From: Chlorogloea sp. CCALA 695
Lineage (GTDB): Bacteria; Cyanobacteriota; Cyanobacteriia; Cyanobacteriales; Chroococcidiopsidaceae
Assembly: GCF_003003885.1 (NCBI RefSeq)
Contig: NZ_PVWN01000001.1
Span: forward strand, 62,001-126,000
Length of the DNA: 64,000 nt
Direction of reading: 5' to 3'
Both the position numbers and the translations under genes were made by a program. The notes below the pieces were generated by a model. It was not told the DNA's origin and searched no databases. It worked only from the letters and a program-made list of their open reading frames with translations. This document shows positions 43,255 through 53,046 of the stretch, in pieces; the first letter of the stretch is position 1; each line of letters begins with the position of its first letter.

Positions 43255-44742
43255 CTAGTTTAGGAATTGAGCAAATTTTTCTGGCATGGGCAAAATAATC
43301 ATTACCAACAATGCCATTGCCAGTATTCCTAAAATGTCGCGCCGATTATCGAGTTCGCTAATATCATTTAACGCAGGTTCGTCGGCAATAGGCATAAAAA
43401 ATAAGATAATTGCCCAGATTAAGAAACCAGGTTGCAGTAAAGCCAGCCCTAATATTAAAAATCGGGAAATTTGCCCGATCGCTATACCATTGCGTTGTCC
43501 GAACATGGCATGAATAATATGACCGCCATCTAGTTGTCCTACAGGAATCAAATTTAAAGCTGTAGCTATTAGTCCAATTAACCCAGCTACGGCTACAGGG
43601 TGCAAGTCTAAAGCGCGATCGCCCGCTAGTTGAATGCCCAGTGTCAACTTACTCAGCAGCGCCAATAGTAGGGAGTAATTGGGGTTTAAAGCATTAGGGT
43701 TTAACACTTGCTCGGCTTTTTCTGGCAGCGATACAATTGTTGAATGAGCTAAACCCCAAATTAGTACAGGTAAAGTTACGATAAAACCCGCCAATGGCCC
43801 AGCAATACTTACGTCAAATAAGGCTTTACGGTTGGGTACAGGGCTACGCATTTGAATAAATGCGCCAAAGGTTCCTAAAAATGCTGGAAACGGAATAAAG
43901 TAAGGCAGTGTTGCCCGGATTTTGTAGTATCTGGCGGCTAAATAATGCCCTAGTTCGTGGATGCCCAGAATAGTCATTAAAGCAGCCGCGTAAGGTAAGC
44001 CGCTTAGTAGTATCCCTGGTTGAGATTTCAATAAAGCTACATTACTGGCATTGGCAATTTCTACCCCCACGAAGGTAGTAGTGCAAATAGTAGCAATTAG
44101 TAGTCCTAGCGCCAATCCGGGGCGAGTTATTTGATTATTTTTGGGTTTACTTGCGGATTGGGGATTGGGAACTAAAGCAAAAAACGGCTTTCCAGTGCTA
44201 TCTTCTTGAAACAAGACTAAAAAGCGATCGCCAAATTCGGCGCGAACATTCTCTTTAATGCGATCGTAAGCCTGGGATGAAGATTTTTCTTTCAACTGTC
44301 CCCGACAAATAATTGCTTGGGGTCGATACTCAATATTATTTAGATAAAATATCGACCAAGGAAAACAATTTCTTAGCTTAGTTTCTTCCTCTTTATCAAT
44401 GGGGCGTAAAGGCACTGGTGGCGGGACAATAGCTTTTACCAGAGGCGCTGGTTCAAGAGCCTTGGATGATTCTTGTTGAGGAGGAACTAAGTTTTTTCGC
44501 CCTTTTTGATGCAGTTTTAGGTAGAAAAATATGCTTAGTAGACTCATCCCGATTAATAGTCCAATTGGCGGTAGCTGCTTTGCACCGTAGACTACCACCC
44601 ATAAACTCCAAACAAAAGGCGGTGTCATCAATACTAGCCATAAAAGCCAAACGGGAGTAGTTGTTACTCCTGCGACACTCCGGCGCACTATTGAGTAGGT
44701 AAATAGTGCCATAAGTAAAAGAATAATCCAGTCAATAATCAT
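43255..44742 (-). CDS. Site-2 protease family membrane metalloprotease (M50)
   Basis: The 495-residue protein has an N-terminal pair of hydrophobic segments, a soluble region (about 80-205) of DUF-like character with [13 protein letters not shown]-like text, and then a multi-spanning M50 domain with the zinc motif [17 protein letters not shown] (His262, Glu263, His266) and [14 protein letters not shown] (near 388-402), whose Asp completes the metal site. This is the plant EGY/cyanobacterial S2P type, long N-terminal region included. S2P enzymes cut membrane-bound anti-sigma factors or regulators. No anti-sigma partner is nearby. Confidence 0.9.
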   Translation of the reverse strand: MIIDWIILLLMALFTYSIVRRSVAGVTTTPVWLLWLVLMTPPFVWSLWVVVYGAKQLPPIGLLIGMSLLSIFFYLKLHQKGRKNLVPPQQESSKALEPAPLVKAIVPPPVPLRPIDKEEETKLRNCFPWSIFYLNNIEYRPQAIICRGQLKEKSSSQAYDRIKENVRAEFGDRFLVLFQEDSTGKPFFALVPNPQSASKPKNNQITRPGLALGLLIATICTTTFVGVEIANASNVALLKSQPGILLSGLPYAAALMTILGIHELGHYLAARYYKIRATLPYFIPFPAFLGTFGAFIQMRSPVPNRKALFDVSIAGPLAGFIVTLPVLIWGLAHSTIVSLPEKAEQVLNPNALNPNYSLLLALLSKLTLGIQLAGDRALDLHPVAVAGLIGLIATALNLIPVGQLDGGHIIHAMFGQRNGIAIGQISRFLILGLALLQPGFLIWAIILFFMPIADEPALNDISELDNRRDILGILAMALLVMIILPMPEKFAQFLN

Positions 44743-44851
44743 ACTATTTAAAATAAAGTTTAATGAGGATTTGAGGATGCCAAACTTTTTTTGAAAACCC
44801 GACCTGCTGCATTCATAATCAAAAAACTAGAGCTTTCTACTGGCGGTAGCT

Positions 44852-45577
44852 GTGTACTCAGATTCTTCCTTTCCCACTTTTGTTAATACAACGGATTTTG
44901 ACCCCATTCCCGTCCAGCGTCATTCCAAACCACCCCAAGCTGTATTAGACAATATTTATGCTTTTTCACCCAATTCGGAAACTTTAGGAGGTACTGCTTA
45001 TCTTATTGTAGAAAAAGAAGGTAATATCTTGCTTGATTGTCCGGCGGTAGATGAGCCTACTTGTGAGTTTTTGACTACTCACGGCGGAATAAAAAGCTTA
45101 TTTATTACTCATCGGGGCGGCATTGGCAAGGTACGACAGCTACAAAACTATTTTAATTGTGAAGTTTTAATTCAAGAGCAAGAAGCTTATTTATTGCCAA
45201 AAGTCAAAGTAACGACTTTTAGGCAAGAAATGACTCTGCAAAGCAACTCAAGGGCAATTTGGACATCGGGGCATTCTCCCGGTTCCTCCTGCCTTTATTA
45301 TCCGCGTTATGGTGGTATTTTGTTTACGGGGCGACACTTGCTACCAAATCGTCAAGGGCAACCTGTACCGTTAAGAACTGCTAAAACTTTTCAATGGCAT
45401 TGGCAAATAAACAGCTTACAACTACTGCGGGAAACATTTACGCCGGAAACCTTGGCGCTTATTTGTCCTGGGGCAAATATAGGGTTTTTGCGGGGAGAAA
45501 AAGTAATCGCTAATGCGTATCAGCAGTTAGCGATGCTAGACTTAATAGCCTTAAAAAACTCTCCAACTATTTTGTAG
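44852..45577 (+). CDS. Metallo-beta-lactamase fold protein with degenerate metal site
   Basis: The 241-residue product has the MBL-fold order: SETLGGTAYLIVEKEGNILLDCP, LFITHRGGIGKVRQL, IWTSGHSPGSSCLY and FTGRHLL. The canonical HxHxDH is reduced to T-H-R-G-G-I-G, and the Asp of the FxGD position is Arg (FTGR). The GHSPG His remains. Most metal ligands are thus absent, so a hydrolase activity is doubtful; a structural or altered role is possible. Start is GTG at 44852 with GGCGG 8 bases upstream. It is divergent from the site-2 protease and converges with ctpA, whose stop is 3 bp away. Confidence 0.75.
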   Translation: MYSDSSFPTFVNTTDFDPIPVQRHSKPPQAVLDNIYAFSPNSETLGGTAYLIVEKEGNILLDCPAVDEPTCEFLTTHGGIKSLFITHRGGIGKVRQLQNYFNCEVLIQEQEAYLLPKVKVTTFRQEMTLQSNSRAIWTSGHSPGSSCLYYPRYGGILFTGRHLLPNRQGQPVPLRTAKTFQWHWQINSLQLLRETFTPETLALICPGANIGFLRGEKVIANAYQQLAMLDLIALKNSPTIL

Positions 45578-45579
45578 GT

Positions 45580-46821
45580 TTAAGCGGCTTTTGCTACTAC
45601 AACCAGGCTTGTCAAAAACTCTACGGCGGCTGTGTATTGGTTATCTGCTGCTGTACCGATTTGTTCGCGGGTAATGGGTTCTAGTTTAACTAAGCGATCA
45701 GGGGCTATACCTAATTTATTAATATCTCGATGATTAGGAGTTTCGTATTTAGCTACTGTAACCGCTAATCCCGCACCATTAGACAAGTCAAATAAAGACT
45801 GAATTAAGCCTTTACCAAAAGTAGTTTCTCCTACCAAAGTCGCCCTACCGTTGTCTTGCAGCGCTCCGGCTAAAATTTCACTGGCACTTGCCGAGCCTTG
45901 ATTGACTAAAACTACCAATGGATCGCGGGTTAAGGGCGATCCGTAAGCTTCAAAACTGCCTTGAATCCCTTGGCGGTTTACCGTGTATACTACTGTGCTT
46001 TTATCTAACCACAACCGCGCAATTTCAATTCCTGATTGCAATAAACCGCCGGGATTATTGCGTAAATCTAAAATATATGCTTCCGCGCCCTGCTTTTCTA
46101 AGCTATCGATCGCATGAGCAAGCTCCGTTGTAGCGTTGGCATTAAATTGAGTTAAGCGAATGTAGCCAATGGGAACGTTTTGGGGAGAACGCAATTGACT
46201 AACTACAGGATTTAGAGCTATGCGATCGCGTACTAAATCGATTTCCTTGCTTGCTTCCCCTTCGCGCTCAATCGTCAAGTAAACGTGAGTGCCTATTTGC
46301 CCCCGCATCTGTGCTGCCGCTTCATCTAGGGTAATTTGGGTACTGGGAGTGCTATCAATTTGGGTAATGCGATCGCGCGATCGAATCCCAGCTTTATCGG
46401 CGGGAGAACCCTCAATAGGGGCGACTACCTCTAAAACTCCGGTTGTGGCATCTATTGCAATCTGTAAGCCTACTCCAGTCAACTCTCCTGACGTATTTAC
46501 CTGCAAGCTGCGATACTGTTCTGGGCGCAAAAACCGCGTAAACGGGTCGTCCAAAGTAGCAATCATTTTTTGGACAGCATTAAAAGCTGATTCTTCGTCA
46601 TTTAAGGGCTGTTTCAGCACTTTTTGCCGCACCGATGCCCAATTTTGGTGATTGAAACTATCATCTAAATAAGTACGGTTAACAATTCTCCATGCCTCGG
46701 AGACTAACTTTTGCTCTTTAGTCAGCGCGGCGGCGGGAGATATGCAACTACCAATAGAGAGAGAAATTGACAGTATTAGTAAGATGCCGATTTGAAAAAT
46801 TCGTTTGTAATTTACACTCAT
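45580..46821 (-). CDS. ctpA: Carboxyl-terminal processing protease
   Basis: CtpA trims the C-terminal extension of the D1 precursor in the lumen. I start at ATG 46821 (413 residues), which gives a signal peptide (MSVNYKRIFQIGILLILSIS...) ending near AAAL and is preceded by GAGGG; an in-frame ATG at 46872 is an alternative. A PDZ domain lies near residues 110-200 (TSGELTGVGLQIAID). The Ser/Lys dyad is Ser312 in NQGSASASE and Lys337 in GKGLIQ, 25 residues apart as in the plant and algal enzymes. NNPGGLLQSGIEIARLWL is typical. The paralogue (CtpA/B/C type) is not certain. Confidence 0.92.
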   Translation of the reverse strand: MSVNYKRIFQIGILLILSISLSIGSCISPAAALTKEQKLVSEAWRIVNRTYLDDSFNHQNWASVRQKVLKQPLNDEESAFNAVQKMIATLDDPFTRFLRPEQYRSLQVNTSGELTGVGLQIAIDATTGVLEVVAPIEGSPADKAGIRSRDRITQIDSTPSTQITLDEAAAQMRGQIGTHVYLTIEREGEASKEIDLVRDRIALNPVVSQLRSPQNVPIGYIRLTQFNANATTELAHAIDSLEKQGAEAYILDLRNNPGGLLQSGIEIARLWLDKSTVVYTVNRQGIQGSFEAYGSPLTRDPLVVLVNQGSASASEILAGALQDNGRATLVGETTFGKGLIQSLFDLSNGAGLAVTVAKYETPNHRDINKLGIAPDRLVKLEPITREQIGTAADNQYTAAVEFLTSLVVVAKAA

Positions 46822-47122
46822 CTCACTATTTTCCCTCTTTCTCCCCAAAATTTCGCCGCCATTGACACGCATAATTATGAAATCACACTCTCGATTATGT
46901 TACTTTTTTTATAGAACTAATGCAGAAAAACTCAGCTAACTGCCAACCTTCACGGAAAGCAATTGGGCGATCGCCAAGCAAAAAACTACGTAGTTGAGCA
47001 ACAATAATAAGAGTGCCAAATGCCTAGAACTTGTGCAAGCCTTAAAAAACTGACTCTCAGAACTAATTTTAGTTTGAGGAGTTTTAAAACCGTAATCCAT
47101 TCTCAGGAAATTTACTAATTGT
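46822..47122. other. Divergent intergenic region upstream of ctpA and petB
   Basis: The 301-bp stretch holds the ctpA leader and petBD promoter. It contains one HIP1 site near 46970. GTTTGAGGAGTTTT precedes petB by about 50 bases. I see no gene, terminator or repeat. Confidence 0.5.
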
Positions 47123-47770
47123 ATGGCAAACGTTTACGACTGGTTTGAGGAGCGCTTAGAAATTGAAGCCCTCGCTGAAGATGTAACCAATAAGTATGTG
47201 CCTCCCCACGTCAATATTTTTTACTGCTTTGGTGGCATCACTTTAACTTGCTTTTTAATCCAGTTTGCTACTGGGTTCGCCATGACGTTTTACTACAGAC
47301 CAACAGTTGCGGAAGCTTATACTTCCGTGCAGTACCTAATGAATGATGTCAACTTCGGTTGGTTAATTCGTTCCGTGCATCGCTGGTCTGCAAGCATGAT
47401 GGTGTTGATGATGATTTTGCACACCTTCCGGGTTTATCTTACTGGTGGCTTCAAAAAGCCCCGTGAATTAACCTGGGTAACAGGTGTAATTTTGGCAGTC
47501 CTTACCGTTTCTTTTGGTGTAACTGGCTACTCCCTACCTTGGGATCAAGTTGGATACTGGGCGGTAAAGATTGTTAGTGGTGTACCAGAAGCAATCCCCG
47601 TAGTTGGTACGCTTATGGCTGACCTCTTACGCGGTGGTTCTAGTGTCGGTCAAGCAACCTTAACTCGTTACTACAGCGCTCATACCTTTGTATTGCCTTG
47701 GTTGATTGCTGTATTTATGTTGTTGCACTTTTTGATGATTCGCAAGCAAGGCATTTCTGGACCTTTGTAA
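47123..47770 (+). CDS. petB: Cytochrome b6
   Basis: Cytochrome b6 is the haem-bearing subunit of the thylakoid cytochrome b6f complex and carries electrons between the quinol and quinone sites. The 215-residue protein has four membrane helices. Cys35 (in NIFYCFGG) is the covalent attachment site of haem c_n. Haem-ligand His residues lie in [19 protein letters not shown] and [19 protein letters not shown]. petD follows 58 bp downstream in the usual petBD order; petCA is not in the window. Confidence 0.98.
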   Translation: MANVYDWFEERLEIEALAEDVTNKYVPPHVNIFYCFGGITLTCFLIQFATGFAMTFYYRPTVAEAYTSVQYLMNDVNFGWLIRSVHRWSASMMVLMMILHTFRVYLTGGFKKPRELTWVTGVILAVLTVSFGVTGYSLPWDQVGYWAVKIVSGVPEAIPVVGTLMADLLRGGSSVGQATLTRYYSAHTFVLPWLIAVFMLLHFLMIRKQGISGPL

Positions 47771-47828
47771 TTTAAGCAATTGCGTGACTAATCGCTTTTA
47801 TCAACTCTAAACGGAGAACACTTTACTG

Positions 47829-48311
47829 ATGGCAACGATTAAAAAACCGGATCTTAGCGATCCAAAGTTACGGGAAAAACTAGCTCTAGGCATGGGTCAT
47901 AACTACTATGGCGAACCTGCTTGGCCCAATGACTTGTTGTATATGTTCCCTGTCGTAATTTTAGGTACGGGAGCTTGTATTGTGGCTTTGTCGGTCTTAG
48001 ACCCTGCTACTACTGGCGAAGTTGCAAATCCTTTTGCTACTCCATTGGAAATTTTACCAGAATGGTACTTGTATCCAGTGTTTCAGATTCTCCGCTCAGT
48101 TCCTAGCAAGCTTTTAGGAGTACTGGCAATGGCTGCGGTTCCCATTGGGTTAATTGCTGTTCCGTTCATTGAGAACGTGAACAAGTTTCAAAACCCTTTC
48201 CGTCGTCCAGTAGCCACAACTGTATTCATGATTGGTACACTAATTACCTTGTGGCTAGGTATTGGTGCTACTTATCCCATTGATAAGTCATTTACCCTAG
48301 GGTTATTCTAG
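47829..48311 (+). CDS. petD: Cytochrome b6f complex subunit IV
   Basis: Subunit IV completes the quinol-oxidation site with cytochrome b6. The 160-residue protein has three helices and the conserved PEWY motif ([16 protein letters not shown]), which lies in the Q_o site. It starts [28 protein letters not shown] lies about 12 bases upstream of the ATG as a binding site. It is co-transcribed with petB and ends before a strong hairpin at 48339-48394. Confidence 0.98.
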   Translation: MATIKKPDLSDPKLREKLALGMGHNYYGEPAWPNDLLYMFPVVILGTGACIVALSVLDPATTGEVANPFATPLEILPEWYLYPVFQILRSVPSKLLGVLAMAAVPIGLIAVPFIENVNKFQNPFRRPVATTVFMIGTLITLWLGIGATYPIDKSFTLGLF

Positions 48312-48338
48312 GTTAATCTAGCTATCGAGAGTTAGATT

Positions 48339-48398
48339 TTGACACCTGTATCTTAGCTGGCTTTAGGCAACTAAGAAGCTTTTACAGGTGTCAATTTT
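48339..48398 (+). terminator. Terminator of petBD
   Basis: TTGACACCTGTA (48339-48350) pairs perfectly with TACAGGTGTCAA (48383-48394), and an inner pair TCTTAG/CTAAGA stacks inside the loop. A TTTTAA run follows. The structure starts 28 bp after the petD stop, so it probably ends the petBD transcript. Confidence 0.7.
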
Positions 48399-48507
48399 AA
48401 TAAGGCGATCGCACACTAAATTCTCTAAAGTAGAAATATAGACTTTTTTCTCTAAGCCTTTGACTGATTATTGCTCTCCTTAAATTGAACTGCGGTCGCG
48501 CTAGACT

Positions 48508-48936
48508 ATGTTAGAGCAAGATCATTTGACGGTGTATAGCAATCTTAAGTTTCTCAACCAAGTACAACAATGGTTTGAGGAATTTTGTCGGCAACATTTG
48601 TCTCAGTTATTATGGTCAGAACGAGAACTTTATCGCCTCAACTTAGCTTTAGCAGAAGGTTTTACAAACGCTGTGCGCCATGCCCATCAATCTTTACCAC
48701 CAGATACTACTATAGATATTGATTTGAGTTTGTGGGCTGATAGGTTTGAGATTAGAATCTGGGATAAAGGTAAACCCTTTAATCCTGATGTGTTGACGGA
48801 ACCTAAACCGGGTACGTTACAAGAAGGGGGTTATGGTTGGTTTTTGCTGCGGCGTTTGGCTGATAGAGTAGTATATGATCGCAATGCAGACGGCAGAAAT
48901 TGTTTGTTGATTGTTAAATATGGGACTTTAAAGTAA
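48508..48936 (+). CDS. ATP-binding anti-sigma-factor-like protein (RsbW/HATPase_c_2)
   Basis: The 142-residue protein has a GHKL kinase fold: the N box RLNLALAEGFTNAVRHAH, the Asp-containing IRIWDKGKPF, and the Gly-rich QEGGYGWFLLRRLADRVVYDR. This is the anti-sigma RsbW-like class that phosphorylates an anti-anti-sigma factor or binds a sigma factor. No antagonist or sigma gene is next to it. It is monocistronic and converges with the GT-C-like gene, which stops 4 bp away. Start ATG at 48508 is the only one available. Confidence 0.88.
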   Translation: MLEQDHLTVYSNLKFLNQVQQWFEEFCRQHLSQLLWSERELYRLNLALAEGFTNAVRHAHQSLPPDTTIDIDLSLWADRFEIRIWDKGKPFNPDVLTEPKPGTLQEGGYGWFLLRRLADRVVYDRNADGRNCLLIVKYGTLK

Positions 48937-48939
48937 ACA

Positions 48940-51249
48940 TTACCGCAACGTTACAGTTACAGGCTGAGGATAACCATCAGTTACGGGATTAAGGCTTGCA
49001 CCAGTCACCCAAACTTGATTATCTTTAATTTCGATAATTTTACGCTTACCACTACTAGCAAACTCTATATCCATTCCTGGGTAGAGTTCGGGTAGTATTT
49101 CTAATTGTGCGATAACGCCAGCGCGCTCGCAGAGCTTCGCAATTCCGGCTCTATGATTATTTGATGGTGCGATCGCAATTCCATTATGCCAATTTGCGTT
49201 ACTTATATTTGCTAGCATTAAGCGGCGATTGAAAGCAAATTCATCAACAGGTGCAAATAACTGTGCTTGACAGGATTCTACTACTAAATTGGCACGATTT
49301 GCGGGGTATGCTTGTAGTTCTAATACTGAACGTGTCCCTAGTTTATGATCCAATGGCACGTACCAGTGATTAGCATTTGGTGGCATTCCATAACTGCGAT
49401 TAGAGGTTTTTGCTATGGGTTTTGTTAAAGCCGTCTTTTTTTCCGTTGCATTAACAATTCCCCTTTTACCAATTATAGGAATACCGCTACTTTTGACTTC
49501 TAATTGATATTTTAAATCAATTTCTGCATAGTAAACTGTATCAGTTGTTTGTGTATTTGTCAAAATACTAATAATAGTTTTATTGTTACTTTCTTTATTT
49601 ATACGACAGATAGCTGGAGGATAAACTTGCTTCTTTGGGATTTCGAGACGCTGCCAAATTATGTTATAGAATGTTGCTTCTACGGGTTTGTAATCGCGCA
49701 CAAACTCTCTATAAAACCACCAATTTGTTCGACGTACCCAAGTTTCCCATTGAGTATAATCTTCTCGTAACGTAGTTATATATTTTGGTTTAGAACTTAA
49801 AAGACTTTCAATATAATGACTTCTTGCAGAAGTTCCCAAAGCATGAATTATATAGTCTATTCCGGTTGGATTAAATGCTCTAGCTATTATATCTATTCCC
49901 GATGAATAAGTTGATAATATTCTTGTAGTGGGCAATTCATCTTTTAGTTCTTGATTAATTTTTTTCGCTACCTGTATACTGTGCTGCCATTTGTTAGGTA
50001 GCCAGCCATTAAACTCTTGCACCCAAAAAACTTTGTTGGCGGAGATATCAGTAACTAACACATAAGCTGGAATAATATTGGTTATTAGGACAGATATATA
50101 AATAATTAATAGTGTAGATAAGGGTGAAAAACGTAGGTTTCTAGTAACTATATTTAATTTAGTTATCAAAACTGGAAATAAAAGGCTTACCGCTAAAGGA
50201 ATCACAAACAAACCAGTTAAAATAGTTGCCAAGTAATAGCGCATACTAACCGTTCCTCCTATAGAGGAAAGCATACCTGCCATAATTACTGTAGAAGCAA
50301 TATATAGTAGTAATAAATATTTTGTATTATAGTTTTTAGCTAATACATATAAAAATATTACTAATAGTGAGGGGATATATAAATACAATAAAGGCGTAGA
50401 AAATAGATCGCTTAATGAAAATATTTTGTTTTTGCCATTGTACCAGACAAAATACCAAAATTGATCGGCAGCTACACCGCTAAAATTGTCTTTTAACCAA
50501 TTTATTGTATTCCCTCCAGTTAATAAAGAAGCTGCGGTAAAAAATGTGATCGCCGCCGAAGTAAAAAGCAAAATTAATTTAGTTATTTTGTTACTTTCTT
50601 GCTTAATTAAATTAACAATAATTGCTCCACTAAGAGCAACACTAGAAGGTATGCCATAATCATTAGACCAAAGGGGTTGAATCCCAATTAAACAACCTGT
50701 CAAACAGTAAAATGTTTGCGGTTTATTCTGGCAGAACTTAAACAGGAATAAAACAATCCAGCTACTAATAAAAGGCAAGGCGCTACGTACACCTAAATTG
50801 CTATTTCCTGGCCCAGCAAGTTCCCAAAAGAGAGTTAATCTTTGGACATCGTAAGAAATAAGTATGAAAACAAAAGCAGCACTAATAAAAGCTTTTTTAA
50901 TAGAAAAGCCAGATAGAAAAAATAAGGTTGTCAGTACAAGCAAATGTAATAAAACTGAGAGTAGATAAATGCTGCATTTTGAAGCTGCAAAGTTGCCACC
51001 AAAAAGATAAGTTAAAACGGCTGTTATATAAGTTGTACCCAATCCTAAATAAGGATTAAAATCACGTCCAGGAATTTCGCCTATAAATATTCTACGCAAT
51101 GGATTAAATGTTTGAAAAGCTCCGTTGTAAGCTTTGTAATCTAAATTAAAGCTAAAGCTAACTGCTTGAATAAAAAATAACAGCGCTACAAATAATAAGG
51201 TTAAAAATAATATATTTTTCGAGTAAAAATATTTTTTGATTCTATTCAT
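48940..51249 (-). CDS. Large polytopic membrane protein, GT-C glycosyltransferase-like
   Basis: The product has 769 residues from the ATG at 51249, which overlaps the upstream gene by 8 bases; the alternative TTG at 51264 is less likely. Roughly the first 410 residues contain about a dozen hydrophobic segments and the remaining 360 are soluble. The first large loop contains Asp residues (RRIFIGEIPGRDFNPYLGLG), which fits a GT-C enzyme using a polyprenyl-phosphate sugar, but I do not recognise the family. It is the last gene of an operon with two GT2 genes and a FAD oxidoreductase. The DNA is AT-rich. It contains a diverged copy of the dispersed repeat at 49111-49140. Confidence 0.65.
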   Translation of the reverse strand: MNRIKKYFYSKNILFLTLLFVALLFFIQAVSFSFNLDYKAYNGAFQTFNPLRRIFIGEIPGRDFNPYLGLGTTYITAVLTYLFGGNFAASKCSIYLLSVLLHLLVLTTLFFLSGFSIKKAFISAAFVFILISYDVQRLTLFWELAGPGNSNLGVRSALPFISSWIVLFLFKFCQNKPQTFYCLTGCLIGIQPLWSNDYGIPSSVALSGAIIVNLIKQESNKITKLILLFTSAAITFFTAASLLTGGNTINWLKDNFSGVAADQFWYFVWYNGKNKIFSLSDLFSTPLLYLYIPSLLVIFLYVLAKNYNTKYLLLLYIASTVIMAGMLSSIGGTVSMRYYLATILTGLFVIPLAVSLLFPVLITKLNIVTRNLRFSPLSTLLIIYISVLITNIIPAYVLVTDISANKVFWVQEFNGWLPNKWQHSIQVAKKINQELKDELPTTRILSTYSSGIDIIARAFNPTGIDYIIHALGTSARSHYIESLLSSKPKYITTLREDYTQWETWVRRTNWWFYREFVRDYKPVEATFYNIIWQRLEIPKKQVYPPAICRINKESNNKTIISILTNTQTTDTVYYAEIDLKYQLEVKSSGIPIIGKRGIVNATEKKTALTKPIAKTSNRSYGMPPNANHWYVPLDHKLGTRSVLELQAYPANRANLVVESCQAQLFAPVDEFAFNRRLMLANISNANWHNGIAIAPSNNHRAGIAKLCERAGVIAQLEILPELYPGMDIEFASSGKRKIIEIKDNQVWVTGASLNPVTDGYPQPVTVTLR
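49111..49140 (+). repeat. Diverged copy of the dispersed GC-rich repeat inside the GT-C-like gene
   Basis: GATAACGCCAGCGCGCTCGC is followed by AGAGCTTCGC. It matches the copy at 10979-11008 at 26 of 30 positions. It is antisense to the gene, where it is read as AKLCERAGVI. It is strikingly GC-rich in an AT-rich gene. Confidence 0.55.
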
Positions 51250-52042
51250 TATCTGGTGGATCAAATTTATGTAAGCAAGCTTTTAAAAGAGTTGTCATTA
51301 CTAAAAAGTTACCTCTAATTGGAGTAATTTTAGTGGGGATCTTTCCCTTACCGGGGTAGCGCCGAGTTACAGGTATTTCTTTGACTAAATAACCTAGTTT
51401 TGCTGCTTTAATTGCAAGATAATAATGTAACTCATAAGCTGAAAAAATATTACGAAAAGGCGCAATTAATGGGTCTAATAATAATCTGCGGCTGTAAGCG
51501 CGAAAGCCATTAGTAGTATCTGTATACCAAAAACCCGCCGCTATACTAATCAAAGGAGCATGAATTAAACGGATAGCTAAGTAACGATTCCAAGGAGTAT
51601 TAATTGCTTTTCCTCCTTTAATAAAACGTGAACCTTGAATGTGATCGCCTCCTCGTTCTAATGCTTCTATAAAAGCATATATAGCTGTAGAATCGTCTTT
51701 ATTATTACCATCAATAGTAACAACTCCTTCATAGTTTTGTAACATAGCATAGGCAAAAGCCATCCGCATTTGAGCGCTTAGTTTACCTTTGCTTTGCTTA
51801 GTTAGTAAAGTTCGTACCAAAACACTTTTAAGAAAATCTATTTCTAAGGAGTTATCACCACTACCTCCATCAGCAATGATTACATCAATGTCTTGAGATA
51901 TTGGTTGCATATTTTGTAATTGCTTTCTAATTTTTTCTCCTTCATTAATTACAAAAATACAAACACAATATTTACTTTGCTTCTCTCTTATTTCAACAGT
52001 TGTATGATTAGGTATTTGCCAGTGTTGGTATTTTTGATTCAT
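51242..52042 (-). CDS. GT2 family glycosyltransferase (dolichyl-phosphate mannose synthase-like)
   Basis: The 266-residue product is a GT-A fold. The start VCIFVINEGEKIRKQLQNM is followed by DVIIADGGSGDNS (nucleotide-sugar site), and GVVTIDGNNKDDSTAI carries the metal-binding acidic residues (DGNxKDD instead of the usual DxD). The GFRAYSRRLL segment contains the QXXRW-like Arg region. There is no C-terminal membrane pair, so it is soluble or peripheral. It lies in the operon with overlaps or gaps under 10 bases on both sides. Donor and acceptor are unknown. Confidence 0.82.
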   Translation of the reverse strand: MNQKYQHWQIPNHTTVEIREKQSKYCVCIFVINEGEKIRKQLQNMQPISQDIDVIIADGGSGDNSLEIDFLKSVLVRTLLTKQSKGKLSAQMRMAFAYAMLQNYEGVVTIDGNNKDDSTAIYAFIEALERGGDHIQGSRFIKGGKAINTPWNRYLAIRLIHAPLISIAAGFWYTDTTNGFRAYSRRLLLDPLIAPFRNIFSAYELHYYLAIKAAKLGYLVKEIPVTRRYPGKGKIPTKITPIRGNFLVMTTLLKACLHKFDPPDNE

Positions 52043-52050
52043 AAGATGGC

Positions 52051-53046
52051 TTATATATTAATATTTTTAGAGTCGTTAACAATATTTCTTTGCTCTTGTT
52101 CTGAAATTAAAACTGAACTATTTTTCTCCTCAGCAATGTAATAAGCAGCCCATCCTTTAGACTTAGCGAAAATTAGTCCTACATACTCACATAAAATCGC
52201 TAAAATTATAGAAATAAAGAAGAACATGATAGCATTTTGGATAGATAATGTTACCCAGCCTTCAGCAACTTTTTCTTTAATTAAGTATACAAGTACCACG
52301 TAGCAAATATAAGCAATGTTAAAAATGCTTGCTAATATACTTAAATAACTAGCAAATCGTAAAGGATGAACAGAGTTAACTACAATTATTTGTAAAGCTA
52401 GGTTTAGGTATTCAATTAAACTCTTGCTACGCGAGACTTTATATCTTCTAATTGGTTCGTAAACAAAAGTTTGATATTTGTAGCCAATATAGAAACTGAG
52501 TAAATGCAAATAACGATATTTGTCTTGAACTTGAGTAATTGCATTAACTACTTGTCTGCTAAACACTCGAAATTGAGTAGCATTTTTTGTCAGAGGAATT
52601 TTTAATAAGTGATAACAAGACAGATAAAAGAAGTTAGCACCTATTCTTACCCACAATGGTTGCCCTAATCGATTTTTACTTACACCAATTAAGATGTCTT
52701 TACCATTTTTACATTGTTCAATTAATGGAGGAATTAGTAAGGGAGGATCGCATGGAAGTAGGACAACTACGAAGTCTCCAATTACTGCATCTAAACCTGA
52801 TGAAATAGCAATTTCTGTACTAAAGTGTCGAGAAAGACTTATTAATCTAATACATTCATACTCTTTTAAGAGATTAATTACTTTTTCAGCAGTATCATCT
52901 TCCGAACCGTCATTAATCAGCACCAATTCAAAATAAGTATAATTTTGTCGCAATACCTGCATAATATCAGTAACAAAACTTTCAATAATTTCTGAGTGAT
53001 TGTATAAAGGAGCAATTACCGAAACAAAATAATCAGAAGTATCCAT
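52051..53046 (-). CDS. GT2 family glycosyltransferase with two C-terminal membrane helices (GtrB/DPM1-like)
   Basis: The 331-residue protein opens with VSVIAPLYNHSEIIESFV and ELVLINDGSEDDT (UDP/GDP-sugar site), and VVVLLPCDPPLLIPPLIEQC stands where relatives have DADLQDPP. RVFSRQVVNAITQVQDK precedes the R-rich loop. Two hydrophobic segments near residues 238-260 and 275-297 anchor it, as in GtrB and ArnC, which charge polyprenyl phosphate with a sugar. It overlaps the FAD oxidoreductase stop by 1 base (TAATG) and ends 8 bp before the next GT2 gene. It may supply the lipid-linked sugar for the GT-C-like protein. Confidence 0.85.
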   Translation of the reverse strand: MDTSDYFVSVIAPLYNHSEIIESFVTDIMQVLRQNYTYFELVLINDGSEDDTAEKVINLLKEYECIRLISLSRHFSTEIAISSGLDAVIGDFVVVLLPCDPPLLIPPLIEQCKNGKDILIGVSKNRLGQPLWVRIGANFFYLSCYHLLKIPLTKNATQFRVFSRQVVNAITQVQDKYRYLHLLSFYIGYKYQTFVYEPIRRYKVSRSKSLIEYLNLALQIIVVNSVHPLRFASYLSILASIFNIAYICYVVLVYLIKEKVAEGWVTLSIQNAIMFFFISIILAILCEYVGLIFAKSKGWAAYYIAEEKNSSVLISEQEQRNIVNDSKNINI

